Below are positions 15,530 through 24,065 of a DNA stretch of 64,000 nucleotides, piece after piece. This stretch comes from Chitinophaga deserti (lineage in GTDB: Bacteria; Bacteroidota; Bacteroidia; Chitinophagales; Chitinophagaceae). Within the stretch, counting starts at the first letter, position 1. Every line of letters starts with the position of its first letter. The position numbers and the translations under genes are program-made. Under the pieces are notes generated by a model. The model was not told the DNA's origin, made no database searches, and was given only the letters and a program-made list of their open reading frames with translations. The stretch covers positions 186,001 to 250,000 of the forward strand of contig NZ_QFFK01000007.1 of NCBI RefSeq assembly GCF_003149455.1, given 5' to 3'.

Positions 15530-18277
15530 TTAGAATACGTTATAAGCGTAAGTGATGTAATATACCCCGCCAATGCCGGGGCTGCCGAAGCCGGTGTAGT
15601 AGTATTTATTAGTCAGGTTTGTTGCACCGAGTTTGATCCTGCTCTTGATTACAGGCAATTTATAACTTACCTGTGCATCCAGCACTACATTGGCGTCTAT
15701 CGTTCCACTGGCGAAGCCGATGGAATAGAAGTAAGCCGGGCGGTAGCGGAGACTTGTATTGAACGAGAACAGTTGTTTCTTACCCATTCCTGAATTGCCG
15801 AATTCGAAGTTAACTTTCCAGTTAGGGGTGTTGAAATTGTTGATCTGGCTGTTGTTACGGTTCTTAAGGAAGTCTGACGAGAAGTTGACCTTGGCGCCGA
15901 AGTTGCGCGACAGGTCTACACTCACGCTGGCGGCATACCCGTAGGTATTTACTTTCTCAGCGCCATTGTAAGCAATGTTGTAAGCGATGTATTTGCTGCG
16001 GTCTTTAAAATCTTCTACATTATCCGAGCCCGGCGTATTGGCAACGTTTACATAACCGATGAAGTTCTTCCAGGTGGAGTAGTATCCCAATACATCGATC
16101 AGCACACATTTGGCTACAAGGGCGGAATATCCCAGTTCAAATGCATCTACCGACTGGGGCTTGATGTCTTTAGGTTCGAACTTCTTCAGTACAGAAGGAT
16201 CGTTCGTCTGCCGGTATTTGTTCACGCTTTCCAGCAGGTAAGGCTGGTATTTATCGAACTTGTATTCGCCGTAGAGCAGCCTTGCAGAACCACCGGAGGC
16301 GTAGGAGTTATAATCTACGAGTGTGCTTTGGAGCGATTGAATGTTGGAGGGGAAGCTATAAGCGTTCTGGTACGAGAACCGGAGGAAGTGCTCCTTAGTG
16401 GTTTCGAGTACGGCAGAAAGGCGGGAAGTAGTGCGGGGCTTTTCGAAAAGCGTGTTCTTATCGAGCCGGAACGCCGCACCCAGCTTCAGCTTGTTGTTAA
16501 TCATCTTTTTGGAGAAATGGGCAAAGGCACTGTATTCCGCCACATCGATGGGGCCCTCTTTATCCGGGAAGAGTGTGCCTTCCGAATCCAGTTTGTAGAT
16601 GCGATAGTTAAGGCCGGCAATTACTTCGGCCCATTTCACCAGGCGGGTGAAGTTGTACTGAAACTCGGCATTGTAAAGCTTACTACGGTCCAGGAAGAGG
16701 GTACCACCTTTGGAGGTGGGGATGGCGGAAATACTGTCGCGCAGCCGGTTGAAGTGGTCGCTTCCTGCAAGGGGCCTTCCCTGGTCGGCCGCAGCACGGG
16801 CAGCGAGGTGTGCATCGGTGAGGGATTGTCCGCCTGCGAGGGCTGTAATCAGTCCGATGGTATATTGCGGGTACCAGCCATCGCCCGTATTGCCGTCATA
16901 ACTGGGCTTCCAGGCTTCGTTGATGAGCTGTGCGGTAGGGCTGGCGATGATGGTGTTCCCGGAGTTTTCGCGGGTGGTATAGGCGCGTACGAACCAATGA
17001 TCGGCGCGGAGTTCTGCGCGGTACTGGGCCAGTTTGAAGCCGTCCAGTGCGTAACGGGTATCGTTACTGTAAACCGCTGTGCCATCGCCAAAGGTGCCAG
17101 ACAGGATGGCCTGCAGGCCGGGCTTGATGTTATAGCGCATTTCTGCATTCACTTTCAGCATTTTGGCGTCGTTGCTGAGGTATCCGTATTCGGGATAACC
17201 GGTACGGGCCACGTAATTGGTGGGGTTGGCCAGCAGCGGGTCTACGATGGGAGCCGTGGAAGGGTCCATGGCCTTAATGGCTTCGAGGAAGGGGTTGATG
17301 TCGACAGAGGTTTTGCTGCCATATGAGTTAACACCGTTGTAATTGGGATCGGTGTATTTGTTACCCATACTATTGGTATTGCTGGTGTCTGCTGCCAGCC
17401 AGTCTTTCGCTTTGGTGTACTGGGCATTCACTTTAAAAGCGAAGCGGTCGCTCACCTTGTAAGCCCAGCGCAGCGTCCAGTCATAATAAGGAGATGCTCC
17501 CATGGGGTCGTTACCGGCACCTTTCTTAATGTGGTTAACACCCTGCGTGATCTGGAAGCTAAGGCCCTGGTACTTGAAGGGGTCTTTACCGGTCATGACC
17601 AGTGTACCGTTCAGCCCGCGGGAGCCATAAAGGGCAGAGGATGCCCCGGAAAGGAGTTCGAGGTTGTCTACATCCAGTTCTGTGAGCCCGATGGCGGCGC
17701 CAAGGGGGAAGTTGAGGCCGGGTGCCTGGTTGTCCATACCATCCACTACCTGTGTGAAGTTGGTGTTACCGCTGGTATTGAAGCCGCGGGTGGTAATGGT
17801 GGTAAAGGTGAGGGAAGAAGTGGTGATGTCGACCCCTTTGAGGCCCTGCAGCATGGAGAAGTAACTGGGCTGGGGGGAGTTGATGACATCTTTGTTGTCG
17901 ATCCGTTCGATGGTGACGGGGGATTCAATTTTCCGCTGTACGTTTCTGCTGGCGGAAACAACGACCTCCGTTCCAAGGATGGAGGAAGGGACGAGGGCGA
18001 TATTTATGGGGCCCGGACTACTGACTGTTACTTCCTGCGTGGCGTAGCCAACAGAGGAGAAAACGAGGGTCACGGGGAGGGGAGCGCGTAAGGTGAAGCG
18101 GAAATTCCCCTGATCATTGGTATAGTCGCCATAGGGCGTGTTACGGGCCTTTACGGATACCGCAGGCACCGTTTCTCCCGTTTGGCTGTTCTTTACCTTG
18201 CCCGACAGCACGTGTTGGGCAGGCAGATTCCAGGCGGATAGCATGGCTATCGAGAACAGTAGCATCAGTTTGTACAT
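15530..18277 (-). CDS. TonB-dependent outer-membrane receptor with CarboxypepD_reg-like domain
   Basis: A 915-residue receptor: signal peptide (about 1-20, ending LPAQ), CarboxypepD_reg-like domain (about 23-100, GKVKNSQTGETVPAVSV), plug (about 110-225, with PVTIERIDNKDV, TTRGFNTSGNTNFTQVVDG and LLSGASSALYGSRGLNGTLVM), then the beta-barrel ending in a C-terminal Phe (YAYNVF). It is not followed by a SusD gene, so it is not a SusC of a classic PUL. It is the first gene of the three-gene unit with the beta-helix and cytochrome lipoproteins and probably imports their substrate, product or a cofactor. Confidence 0.92.
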   Translation of the reverse strand: MYKLMLLFSIAMLSAWNLPAQHVLSGKVKNSQTGETVPAVSVKARNTPYGDYTNDQGNFRFTLRAPLPVTLVFSSVGYATQEVTVSSPGPINIALVPSSILGTEVVVSASRNVQRKIESPVTIERIDNKDVINSPQPSYFSMLQGLKGVDITTSSLTFTTITTRGFNTSGNTNFTQVVDGMDNQAPGLNFPLGAAIGLTELDVDNLELLSGASSALYGSRGLNGTLVMTGKDPFKYQGLSFQITQGVNHIKKGAGNDPMGASPYYDWTLRWAYKVSDRFAFKVNAQYTKAKDWLAADTSNTNSMGNKYTDPNYNGVNSYGSKTSVDINPFLEAIKAMDPSTAPIVDPLLANPTNYVARTGYPEYGYLSNDAKMLKVNAEMRYNIKPGLQAILSGTFGDGTAVYSNDTRYALDGFKLAQYRAELRADHWFVRAYTTRENSGNTIIASPTAQLINEAWKPSYDGNTGDGWYPQYTIGLITALAGGQSLTDAHLAARAAADQGRPLAGSDHFNRLRDSISAIPTSKGGTLFLDRSKLYNAEFQYNFTRLVKWAEVIAGLNYRIYKLDSEGTLFPDKEGPIDVAEYSAFAHFSKKMINNKLKLGAAFRLDKNTLFEKPRTTSRLSAVLETTKEHFLRFSYQNAYSFPSNIQSLQSTLVDYNSYASGGSARLLYGEYKFDKYQPYLLESVNKYRQTNDPSVLKKFEPKDIKPQSVDAFELGYSALVAKCVLIDVLGYYSTWKNFIGYVNVANTPGSDNVEDFKDRSKYIAYNIAYNGAEKVNTYGYAASVSVDLSRNFGAKVNFSSDFLKNRNNSQINNFNTPNWKVNFEFGNSGMGKKQLFSFNTSLRYRPAYFYSIGFASGTIDANVVLDAQVSYKLPVIKSRIKLGATNLTNKYYYTGFGSPGIGGVYYITYAYNVF

Positions 18278-18388
18278 GGGCGAAGAAATTTTGGTTGGGA
18301 TGGTAAAGGCGATATTATGCTTTTACCATTCACCGCCTGCCTGTACGATGCTGTTTCGGGGTGAAGGGAAGGGGTTGCGGGGTGAAAA

Positions 18389-19282
18389 TCAGGAATCCGG
18401 GGTGAATTTCTGCTGGAACTGGGGCAGATAACTGGCGGAAACCGGTACCGGGCAATCGTCCATTCCTTCGAGCATCAGGTAATGTCCCTTCGCGTTTTTC
18501 TTGAATAACAGCACGTTGGATATGTTTACCATGTAAGAACGGTGCGCTCGTGCCACACCATGGGCAGCCAGCTGCGGCTCCAGCTTTTTGAGCGACGAAC
18601 GGACCAGTTCCTTCTTCACTTCCTGCCCGTTCCGGTAAAAAACATGCACGTAATTATCTTCCGCCTTCACCATAATGAGGCTCGAAGGCGGGAGGCTGAG
18701 GGCAAGCTTATCGTATTCATCCCGGATCAGGAGGGTATCTTTTTCTTTTTCCCTGTCTTCCGCAGGGGCCAGCGCAATATCTTTCAGCCGGGCGGCGGAG
18801 GCACGGCTCTGGAACCAGAGGAGGGCAATGGAGTAGGGAAGGGCCAGTACGCCGAAGCCATACTTCCAGGTATCCCAGTATTCGAGCCAGGAAAAGGTGA
18901 GGTAGCTATGCAGGGACACATTTACGATGTTAACGATGCCTGCCACCAGGAGCGTTTCGCCAAAGAACCAGGCGAGGAACTGCCAGTGGGTAAGCGGCTT
19001 CTTCCCCTTCAGCCTTATCAGCAGAAACTGGGAAATGCTCATGGCGGCGATGCCACTGATGGAGAAGGCTCCAAAGGCACCCGTAACGCCAAACGGTCCG
19101 CCTTCGTACCACTGGTTCATGTTGAAAGGCGTAAACACGTACATGAAAAGAAAACTGAAACTGCCGCAGAAAAGGATGAGCAGCAGCCGGTTGCCTACCG
19201 GCTCCAGCAATTGGAAAGGGGCAGACAGCCAGGCCGGAACTGCCGGCAGGCCCTTGGCGGGTAATATGAGCGTATCTTTCAT
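18389..19282 (-). CDS. Membrane-bound LytTR transcriptional regulator
   Basis: Residues 1-165 hold four or more transmembrane helices (about 33-53, 65-88, 100-125, 140-160). After a charged linker (EDREKEKDTLLIRDEYDKL) comes a LytTR DNA-binding domain (about 195-292) with the typical IMVKAEDNYVHVFY, RSSLKKLEPQLAAHGVARAHRSYMVNI and VPVSASYLPQFQQKF elements. It lacks a receiver domain, so the membrane part is the likely sensor. It lies 111 bp upstream of the TonB receptor on the same strand and is a natural candidate to control that gene group; this is inference from position. Confidence 0.88.
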   Translation of the reverse strand: MKDTLILPAKGLPAVPAWLSAPFQLLEPVGNRLLLILFCGSFSFLFMYVFTPFNMNQWYEGGPFGVTGAFGAFSISGIAAMSISQFLLIRLKGKKPLTHWQFLAWFFGETLLVAGIVNIVNVSLHSYLTFSWLEYWDTWKYGFGVLALPYSIALLWFQSRASAARLKDIALAPAEDREKEKDTLLIRDEYDKLALSLPPSSLIMVKAEDNYVHVFYRNGQEVKKELVRSSLKKLEPQLAAHGVARAHRSYMVNISNVLLFKKNAKGHYLMLEGMDDCPVPVSASYLPQFQQKFTPDS

Positions 19283-19386
19283 AATCCGTGGATTGTACCG
19301 TTAATTTATCGATCTTTTTCGAAATTCCGCTACTCACGCCTCCCCGTTATTTTTATCGTACCTTTACGGCCGAATTTCAATAATAT

Positions 19387-20223
19387 ATGTACAAGGTTGG
19401 CGAGTATAATCAGCTGAAGGTCAAAAAAGAGACAGATTTCGGCGTATATCTGGACGGTGGCGGGGAAACGGAAATCCTCCTCCCTAAACGCTATGTTCCC
19501 GAAGGCACCCGCCCCGGAGACGAGCTCACCGTTTTTCTCTATCACGATTCCGAAAACAGGCTGATCGCCACTACCGACAAGCCGAAAGGCATCGTGGGCG
19601 ATATCATTTCCCTCAAAGCGGTAGACATTACACATCAGGGCGCGTTCCTCGACTGGGGGCTTGCCAAAGACCTCTTCGTTCCCCTTTCCCAGCAATTATC
19701 CAAAATGCTGAAAGGGCAGGATTACCTGGTGATGATCTACCTCGATGAACTTACCGGCCGTGTAGCCGCTACAGAAAAGATCGATCCCTACCTCAGCAAT
19801 GATCCGCTGACGGTGCAGGAGAAAGATGTGGTAGACCTTGTTATTTACCGCCGCTCAGACATCGGGTTCATTACCATTATTAATAACCGCCATACCGGCG
19901 TACTTCACTATTCCGACGTTTTCCGTTCCCTCGATATCGGCGACCGCCTGAAGGGTTTCGTGAAAGCCGTGAAGGAAGATGGTAAAGTAGATGTGGCCCC
20001 CGGCCAGCCGGGCTTTAACCGGACTGAAGATGAATCAGGCCTGCTGCTTCGCCTGCTCCGGGAAAACGACGGGTACCTGCCGTACCACGATAAATCCGAC
20101 CCGGATGAAATCCGTGAGTTTTTCGGCATGAGCAAGAAAACCTTCAAAATGACGGTAGGCACGCTCTACAAACAACAAAAAATTGAACTGACTAAAACCG
20201 GCATCAAGCTGATCGAAGAATAA
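19387..20223 (+). CDS. cvfB: CvfB-type S1 RNA-binding protein
   Basis: A 278-residue cytoplasmic protein with tandem S1-like OB folds and a C-terminal winged helix, the architecture of Staphylococcus CvfB. Visible features are the first S1-like block (YNQLKVKKETDFGVYLDGG with ILLPKRYVPEG), a second (GAFLDWGLAKDLFVPLSQQ), a third around GVLHYSDVFRSLDIGDRLKGFVKAVKEDGKVDV, and the terminal DPDEIREFFGMSKKTFKMTVGTLYKQQKIEL wing. It binds RNA and probably influences transcript stability or translation. It starts the short run cvfB - SRPBCC - unknown gene with a gap of 10 bp and then an overlap. Confidence 0.9.
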   Translation: MYKVGEYNQLKVKKETDFGVYLDGGGETEILLPKRYVPEGTRPGDELTVFLYHDSENRLIATTDKPKGIVGDIISLKAVDITHQGAFLDWGLAKDLFVPLSQQLSKMLKGQDYLVMIYLDELTGRVAATEKIDPYLSNDPLTVQEKDVVDLVIYRRSDIGFITIINNRHTGVLHYSDVFRSLDIGDRLKGFVKAVKEDGKVDVAPGQPGFNRTEDESGLLLRLLRENDGYLPYHDKSDPDEIREFFGMSKKTFKMTVGTLYKQQKIELTKTGIKLIEE

Positions 20224-20233
20224 ACCGCCTGAT

Positions 20234-20614
20234 ATGAAAGACTTTAAGCAACATTTCGTGATTCCCGCACCTCCTGAAGATGTTTACCAGGCGCTTACCC
20301 GCGAAGCCACCATAAGGTTGTGGACGGGTGATGTCGCTGAGATGAGCACTGAACCGGGTTCGGAATTCTCGCTCTGGGATGGCAGCATTGCCGGCCGTAA
20401 CCTGGAGTTTGAAGAAGGACGGAAGCTGGTTCAGGAGTGGTACTTCGGTGAACAGGAACCTGCTTCCATCGTTACGATCATTCTGCACCCACATAAGAAA
20501 GGCACTTCAGCAGAGCTGCGCCACAGCAATATCCCCGACGAAGCTTATGACGATATCGTGGAGGGCTGGCGCGATGCTTATTTCGGTTCCCTGATCGAAT
20601 TCTATGAAGACTAG
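20234..20614 (+). CDS. START-like SRPBCC (AHSA1-type) protein
   Basis: A 126-residue single-domain SRPBCC protein. It has the family start (HFVIPAPPEDVYQALTREATIRLWTGD), the central GSEFSLWDGSIAGRNLEFEEGRKLVQEWYFGE strands, and the terminal helix (DDIVEGWRDAYFGSLIEFYED). It binds an unknown small ligand or acts as a co-chaperone-like factor. It lies 10 bp after cvfB, and its last 11 bp overlap the next gene, so the three are translated from one transcript. Confidence 0.85.
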   Translation: MKDFKQHFVIPAPPEDVYQALTREATIRLWTGDVAEMSTEPGSEFSLWDGSIAGRNLEFEEGRKLVQEWYFGEQEPASIVTIILHPHKKGTSAELRHSNIPDEAYDDIVEGWRDAYFGSLIEFYED

Positions 20615-21104
20615 CAAGTCGGAGATAAAGCCGGTTACAGTGCATGAGCTGAAGAAAGAAATGCTTTCACTGCCTCAGGCCGAGCTGGTAGAGATGTGCC
20701 TCCGGCTGGCCAAATTCAAGAAAGAAAACAAAGAACTGCTCAGCTACCTGCTGTTCGATGCCTCGTACCCGGAAACGTACCTCGACCAGGTACGGGGTTA
20801 TATCGATATGGAATTCGACGGGATGGGCACAACGCATGCCTATCATGCCAAGAAAACCGTGCGTAAGATCCTGCGTGTTACCAACAAACACATTCGCTTT
20901 ACACAATCCAAAACCGCAGAAATAGAATTACTCCTGCATTTCTGCAAGAAGCTCCGCCGCGCGGGGGATTTGCTGAAGAACAGTGTGCAGCTGAGCAACC
21001 TGTATTTCCAGCAGCTGCGTAAGATCGATAAAACGATCGCTGCCCAGCACGAAGACCTCCAGTATGACTACCGCCGCGAGCTGGATGCGCTGATGAAGGT
21101 CTGA
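20604..21104 (+). CDS. Uncharacterised helical protein in the cvfB operon
   Basis: I do not recognise a named domain. The 166 residues are soluble, mostly helical and Lys/Leu-rich: VHELKKEMLSLPQAELVEMCLRLAKFKKENKELLSYLLF, then KKTVRKILRVTNKHIRFTQSKTAEIELLLHFCKKL, and a last helix rich in Gln, Arg and Asp. The regular heptad-like pattern suggests a helical bundle or coiled coil. The start overlaps the end of the SRPBCC gene by 11 bp in another frame, which points to coupled translation. Confidence 0.75.
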   Translation: MKTSKSEIKPVTVHELKKEMLSLPQAELVEMCLRLAKFKKENKELLSYLLFDASYPETYLDQVRGYIDMEFDGMGTTHAYHAKKTVRKILRVTNKHIRFTQSKTAEIELLLHFCKKLRRAGDLLKNSVQLSNLYFQQLRKIDKTIAAQHEDLQYDYRRELDALMKV

Positions 21105-21223
21105 CGATCCTCCTGTTGTGAATTACGTTTGAATACTGATGCCCCGGAAGAGAGAAAAGGTTTACTTTGGAGAAGTTAATTCCCGTAGAGATTTCCAATT
21201 TACCTCATATAAACCGTCCTGTT

Positions 21224-22411
21224 ATGAAGTTCCCGGCTTTAATCGTTTTATCCTGTTTCCTCACTGCTTTAATCACCCATGAAACCCATGCTCAGCAGGC
21301 AGTCCGTGCCCGTGATCTGGGTATTCCTTTCCCCGGTAAAACCGGCAGATACAATGCTATTACGGATGTGCCCGGCGTAAAAGTGGGGCTTACCACACTT
21401 ATTTCCGGCGAAGGCAATCTGCAGACCGGGAAGGGGCCCGTGCGTACCGGGGTTACTGCGATCCTGCCGCGCGGCAATACTTACGATCCAGTATTTGCCG
21501 GGTGGTTTGCGCTCAACGGTAATGGTGAGATGACGGGCACCACCTGGATATCAGAATCCGGGTTTATGGAAGGGCCCATTACAATTACCAATACCCATTC
21601 AGTAGGCCTGGTGCGTGATGCGGTTGTGGAATGGCAGTACAGGCACAAACACTTTCTGCCGCTGGAGGAAACAGACGGATTGTTCTGGGCGCTTCCCATA
21701 GTAGCAGAAACGTACGACGGTATGCTGAACGATATCAATGGCATGCACGTCAAAAAGGAACATGTTTTTCAGGCATTAGACAGTGCTAAATCCGGGCCGG
21801 TGGCGGAAGGCAGTGTTGGCGGGGGAACAGGGATGGTGAGCCATGGGTTTAAGGCAGGTACCGGTACGGCCTCGCGGGTAGTACGCGTGGGGGATACCAC
21901 TTATACCCTGGGTGTGCTGGTACAGGCTAATCACGGAGGGAAGCAGCAGTTTACGATTGCAGGTGTGCCTGCAGGGCCGGAAATCAAGTCGCCTAAGTGG
22001 AAGATGAAGTTCGGGGAAATTAAACCCGGAACAGGCTCCATTATTGTGATTGTGGCTACTGATGCTCCCTTGCTGCCACATCAGCTGAACCGCATTGCCC
22101 GCCGGGTACCCATTGGTATCGGTAAAGTGGGAGGGCATGGAGAAAACACTTCCGGCGATATCTTCCTGGCCTTCAGTACAGCCAACCCGAAAGCCTCCCG
22201 GCGCGATGCAGCGCCGAAGCTGGATATGGTGCCCAATGATCATATGGACCCGCTGTTCTACGCCACCGCACAGGCAACGGAAGAAGCAATCCTCAATGCC
22301 ATTGTTGCCGGGCGCGACATGACGGGCATTAACGGAAACTTTGTGCCCGGGTTGCCACATGATGAAGTGGTGCGCCTGCTCAAAAAGTATAACCGCTATG
22401 CGGGAAAGTGA
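21224..22411 (+). CDS. Exported P1-family (S58, DmpA-like) aminopeptidase
   Basis: The start was moved to the ATG that opens a signal peptide (MKFPALIVLSCFLTALITHETHAQ would give a clean export signal); 19 upstream codons look spurious. The mature protein has the DmpA-fold hallmarks: RDLGIPFPGKTGRYNAITDVPGVKVG, AILPRG, ALNGNGEMTG, SVGGGTGM, and the GTGTAS segment. That segment contains the candidate N-terminal nucleophile (about Ser217), at which the precursor would cleave itself into alpha and beta chains. ATDAPLLPHQLNRIARR is the usual C-terminal helix. Such enzymes release N-terminal residues, sometimes D- or beta-amino acids. Confidence 0.9.
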   Translation: MKFPALIVLSCFLTALITHETHAQQAVRARDLGIPFPGKTGRYNAITDVPGVKVGLTTLISGEGNLQTGKGPVRTGVTAILPRGNTYDPVFAGWFALNGNGEMTGTTWISESGFMEGPITITNTHSVGLVRDAVVEWQYRHKHFLPLEETDGLFWALPIVAETYDGMLNDINGMHVKKEHVFQALDSAKSGPVAEGSVGGGTGMVSHGFKAGTGTASRVVRVGDTTYTLGVLVQANHGGKQQFTIAGVPAGPEIKSPKWKMKFGEIKPGTGSIIVIVATDAPLLPHQLNRIARRVPIGIGKVGGHGENTSGDIFLAFSTANPKASRRDAAPKLDMVPNDHMDPLFYATAQATEEAILNAIVAGRDMTGINGNFVPGLPHDEVVRLLKKYNRYAGK

Positions 22412-22455
22412 CCATTTGAAAGTTAAACGAAAAGAAAGATGGGGAACCGGGCGGG

Positions 22456-22803
22456 TTAACTGCGTGCCCTTGTGCCGAAAATGTATCCCAGCACGGTAGT
22501 GAAGATAGGAGACAAATCATTGAGGATAAACTGCAGGTTGGCAAAAGCCATGCTTGTATGATTATCCTTTGTCGTAACTGCCTCGCATAATTTACATGCT
22601 GCAGTTGTACTGCTTATTGCCGGCTCCCGGCAATGGCCACAGCCCTGGAATAGAAAAATCAATGTATATAAGAGAATTGTCCCTGCTAACATCCAAAGCA
22701 GCATTTTGGCAAGCCACATGCCGGCAGTTTGCTCTGCTGTTAGTATGGCGGAAGATAAACCGGTAATGTTAACGGCTTTGATGTCTTTTACTTTCATAGT
22801 CAT
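22456..22803 (-). CDS. Small membrane protein with a Cys-rich loop
   Basis: A 115-residue protein whose start is taken at the first ATG that begins MTMKVKDIK; a second ATG lies two codons later. It has a strong transmembrane helix (about 33-52, LLWMLAGTILLYTLIFLF), a loop with CGHC and CKLC, and a weaker hydrophobic C-terminal helix (LSPIFTTVLGYIFG). The two CxxC pairs could bind metal or be redox-active. The first 35 bp overlap the end of the upstream RHH-like gene in another frame, so translation is probably coupled. No family is recognised. Confidence 0.6.
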   Translation of the reverse strand: MTMKVKDIKAVNITGLSSAILTAEQTAGMWLAKMLLWMLAGTILLYTLIFLFQGCGHCREPAISSTTAACKLCEAVTTKDNHTSMAFANLQFILNDLSPIFTTVLGYIFGTRARS

Positions 22804-23029
22804 ACTTTTGTCGTCTGCGTTTAATGTTATCGAATGTATCTGAATGTAAAATCGTTTTGATATCCCTTTCAGTATTTTCAGCAACAATCCTGCTTCCTTC
22901 GCAAGCTTCATCTACTGCCCACTGATAAAAAGATACCATCTGATTGCATAGCTTGGTTCTGTCATAAATGCCGGATTGGATATACAGTTTCTCCATAACT
23001 TCATCCGGAATTGTAAGTGCAAACGTCAT
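22769..23029 (-). CDS. Ribbon-helix-helix-like small protein
   Basis: An 86-residue protein beginning TFALTIPDEVMEKLY, which fits the beta-strand and first helix of RHH/CopG-type DNA-binding proteins. A helix with a conserved-looking AVDEACEGSRIVAENTE turn and a basic tail (KRRRQKYDYESKRHQSR) follow. It could bind DNA as a dimer and regulate its own promoter. The next gene, for a small membrane protein, starts inside its 3' end. The pair is flanked by AT-rich DNA, unlike the neighbours. The function is unknown. Confidence 0.65.
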   Translation of the reverse strand: MTFALTIPDEVMEKLYIQSGIYDRTKLCNQMVSFYQWAVDEACEGSRIVAENTERDIKTILHSDTFDNIKRRRQKYDYESKRHQSR

Positions 23030-23139
23030 AATTCAACAATTTTAGTTCCGCCAATTATAAAATATTTTTCAACACAAAAAATTCAAAAGGCCCTAATTAT
23101 TTTTTTCAATTATCTTGGAGACTGTTAAACTTCACGCTT

Positions 23140-23976
23140 ATGATTTCACGTAGAAACTTTCTGGAGCTTTCCCTCAAAAGTATTGTTCTCATTGGCGCAG
23201 GTTCAACCCTGCAATCCTTTGCTCCCGGCGGGTTTGTTCTGCCGCCCCGCAAAAAGGTGAAGCTCCGTTTCGCCCTTGCATCGGATGGGCATTACGGCCA
23301 GCCTAAAACTGCTTTTGATGAAAACCACAGCAGCATGGTGCAACTGCTGAATGCAGAAGCTTCCGGCAGAGGACTGGATTTCTCCGTCATCAACGGCGAT
23401 GTTTTTCACGACGATCCCAAGCTTATACATCCGGCCAAAGCTGCATGGGATAAACTCTCCATGAAATACTACGTTTCTCACGGCAACCACGATAAAATTC
23501 CTGAACCGGAATGGGAAAAAGTTTTCGGTACTGCATGGCATTACGATTTCAGGCAGGGTAGTAATGCTTTCATTGTTCTCAATACTGCTGATGTTACTGG
23601 AAAATACATCTGTCCGGATCTTGAATGGACGCGTACCGCGCTCGCCAAACATAAAGACGCGAAGAACCTCTTCGTGATCATGCACATCACACCCGTTAAA
23701 TGGACGGAGCATGGCATCGACTGTCCGGAGCTGATTGAAATGTTCTCCGCCCAGAAGAACCTCAAAGCAGTATTCCACGGGCACGATCATGCGGAAGACG
23801 GTATGAAGGAAAAGAACGGTAAACACTTCTTCTTCGACGGCCACCTCGGCGGCAGCTGGGGCACTCCTTATTTCGGATACCGCATCGTGGAAGTGCTCAA
23901 CAACGGAGAAGTACTCTGCTACCAGGTGAATCCCAAAGTGAAGGAGCCTGTTAACTCCCACACCGTAGCCCAATAA
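23140..23976 (+). CDS. Tat-exported metallophosphoesterase
   Basis: The N-terminus ISRRNFLELSLKSIVLIGAG is a twin-arginine signal, so the protein is predicted to fold with its metals in the cytoplasm before export. All calcineurin-like blocks are present: LASDGHYG, INGDVFHDD, SHGNHDK, VIMHITPVKW and FHGHDHAE. This should give a two-metal phosphoesterase in the periplasm. The substrate (phosphomonoester or diester) is not predictable. An AT-rich stretch lies upstream, and a GH31 gene follows after 89 bp. Confidence 0.9.
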   Translation: MISRRNFLELSLKSIVLIGAGSTLQSFAPGGFVLPPRKKVKLRFALASDGHYGQPKTAFDENHSSMVQLLNAEASGRGLDFSVINGDVFHDDPKLIHPAKAAWDKLSMKYYVSHGNHDKIPEPEWEKVFGTAWHYDFRQGSNAFIVLNTADVTGKYICPDLEWTRTALAKHKDAKNLFVIMHITPVKWTEHGIDCPELIEMFSAQKNLKAVFHGHDHAEDGMKEKNGKHFFFDGHLGGSWGTPYFGYRIVEVLNNGEVLCYQVNPKVKEPVNSHTVAQ

Positions 23977-24065
23977 ACAATATTTTCACCGTGTTTGGCT
24001 GAATCTTCACCTTGGAGCGGCAAGTCCGTATTATCTGATTATCTTTTGGTTCAATATCCACGAGT

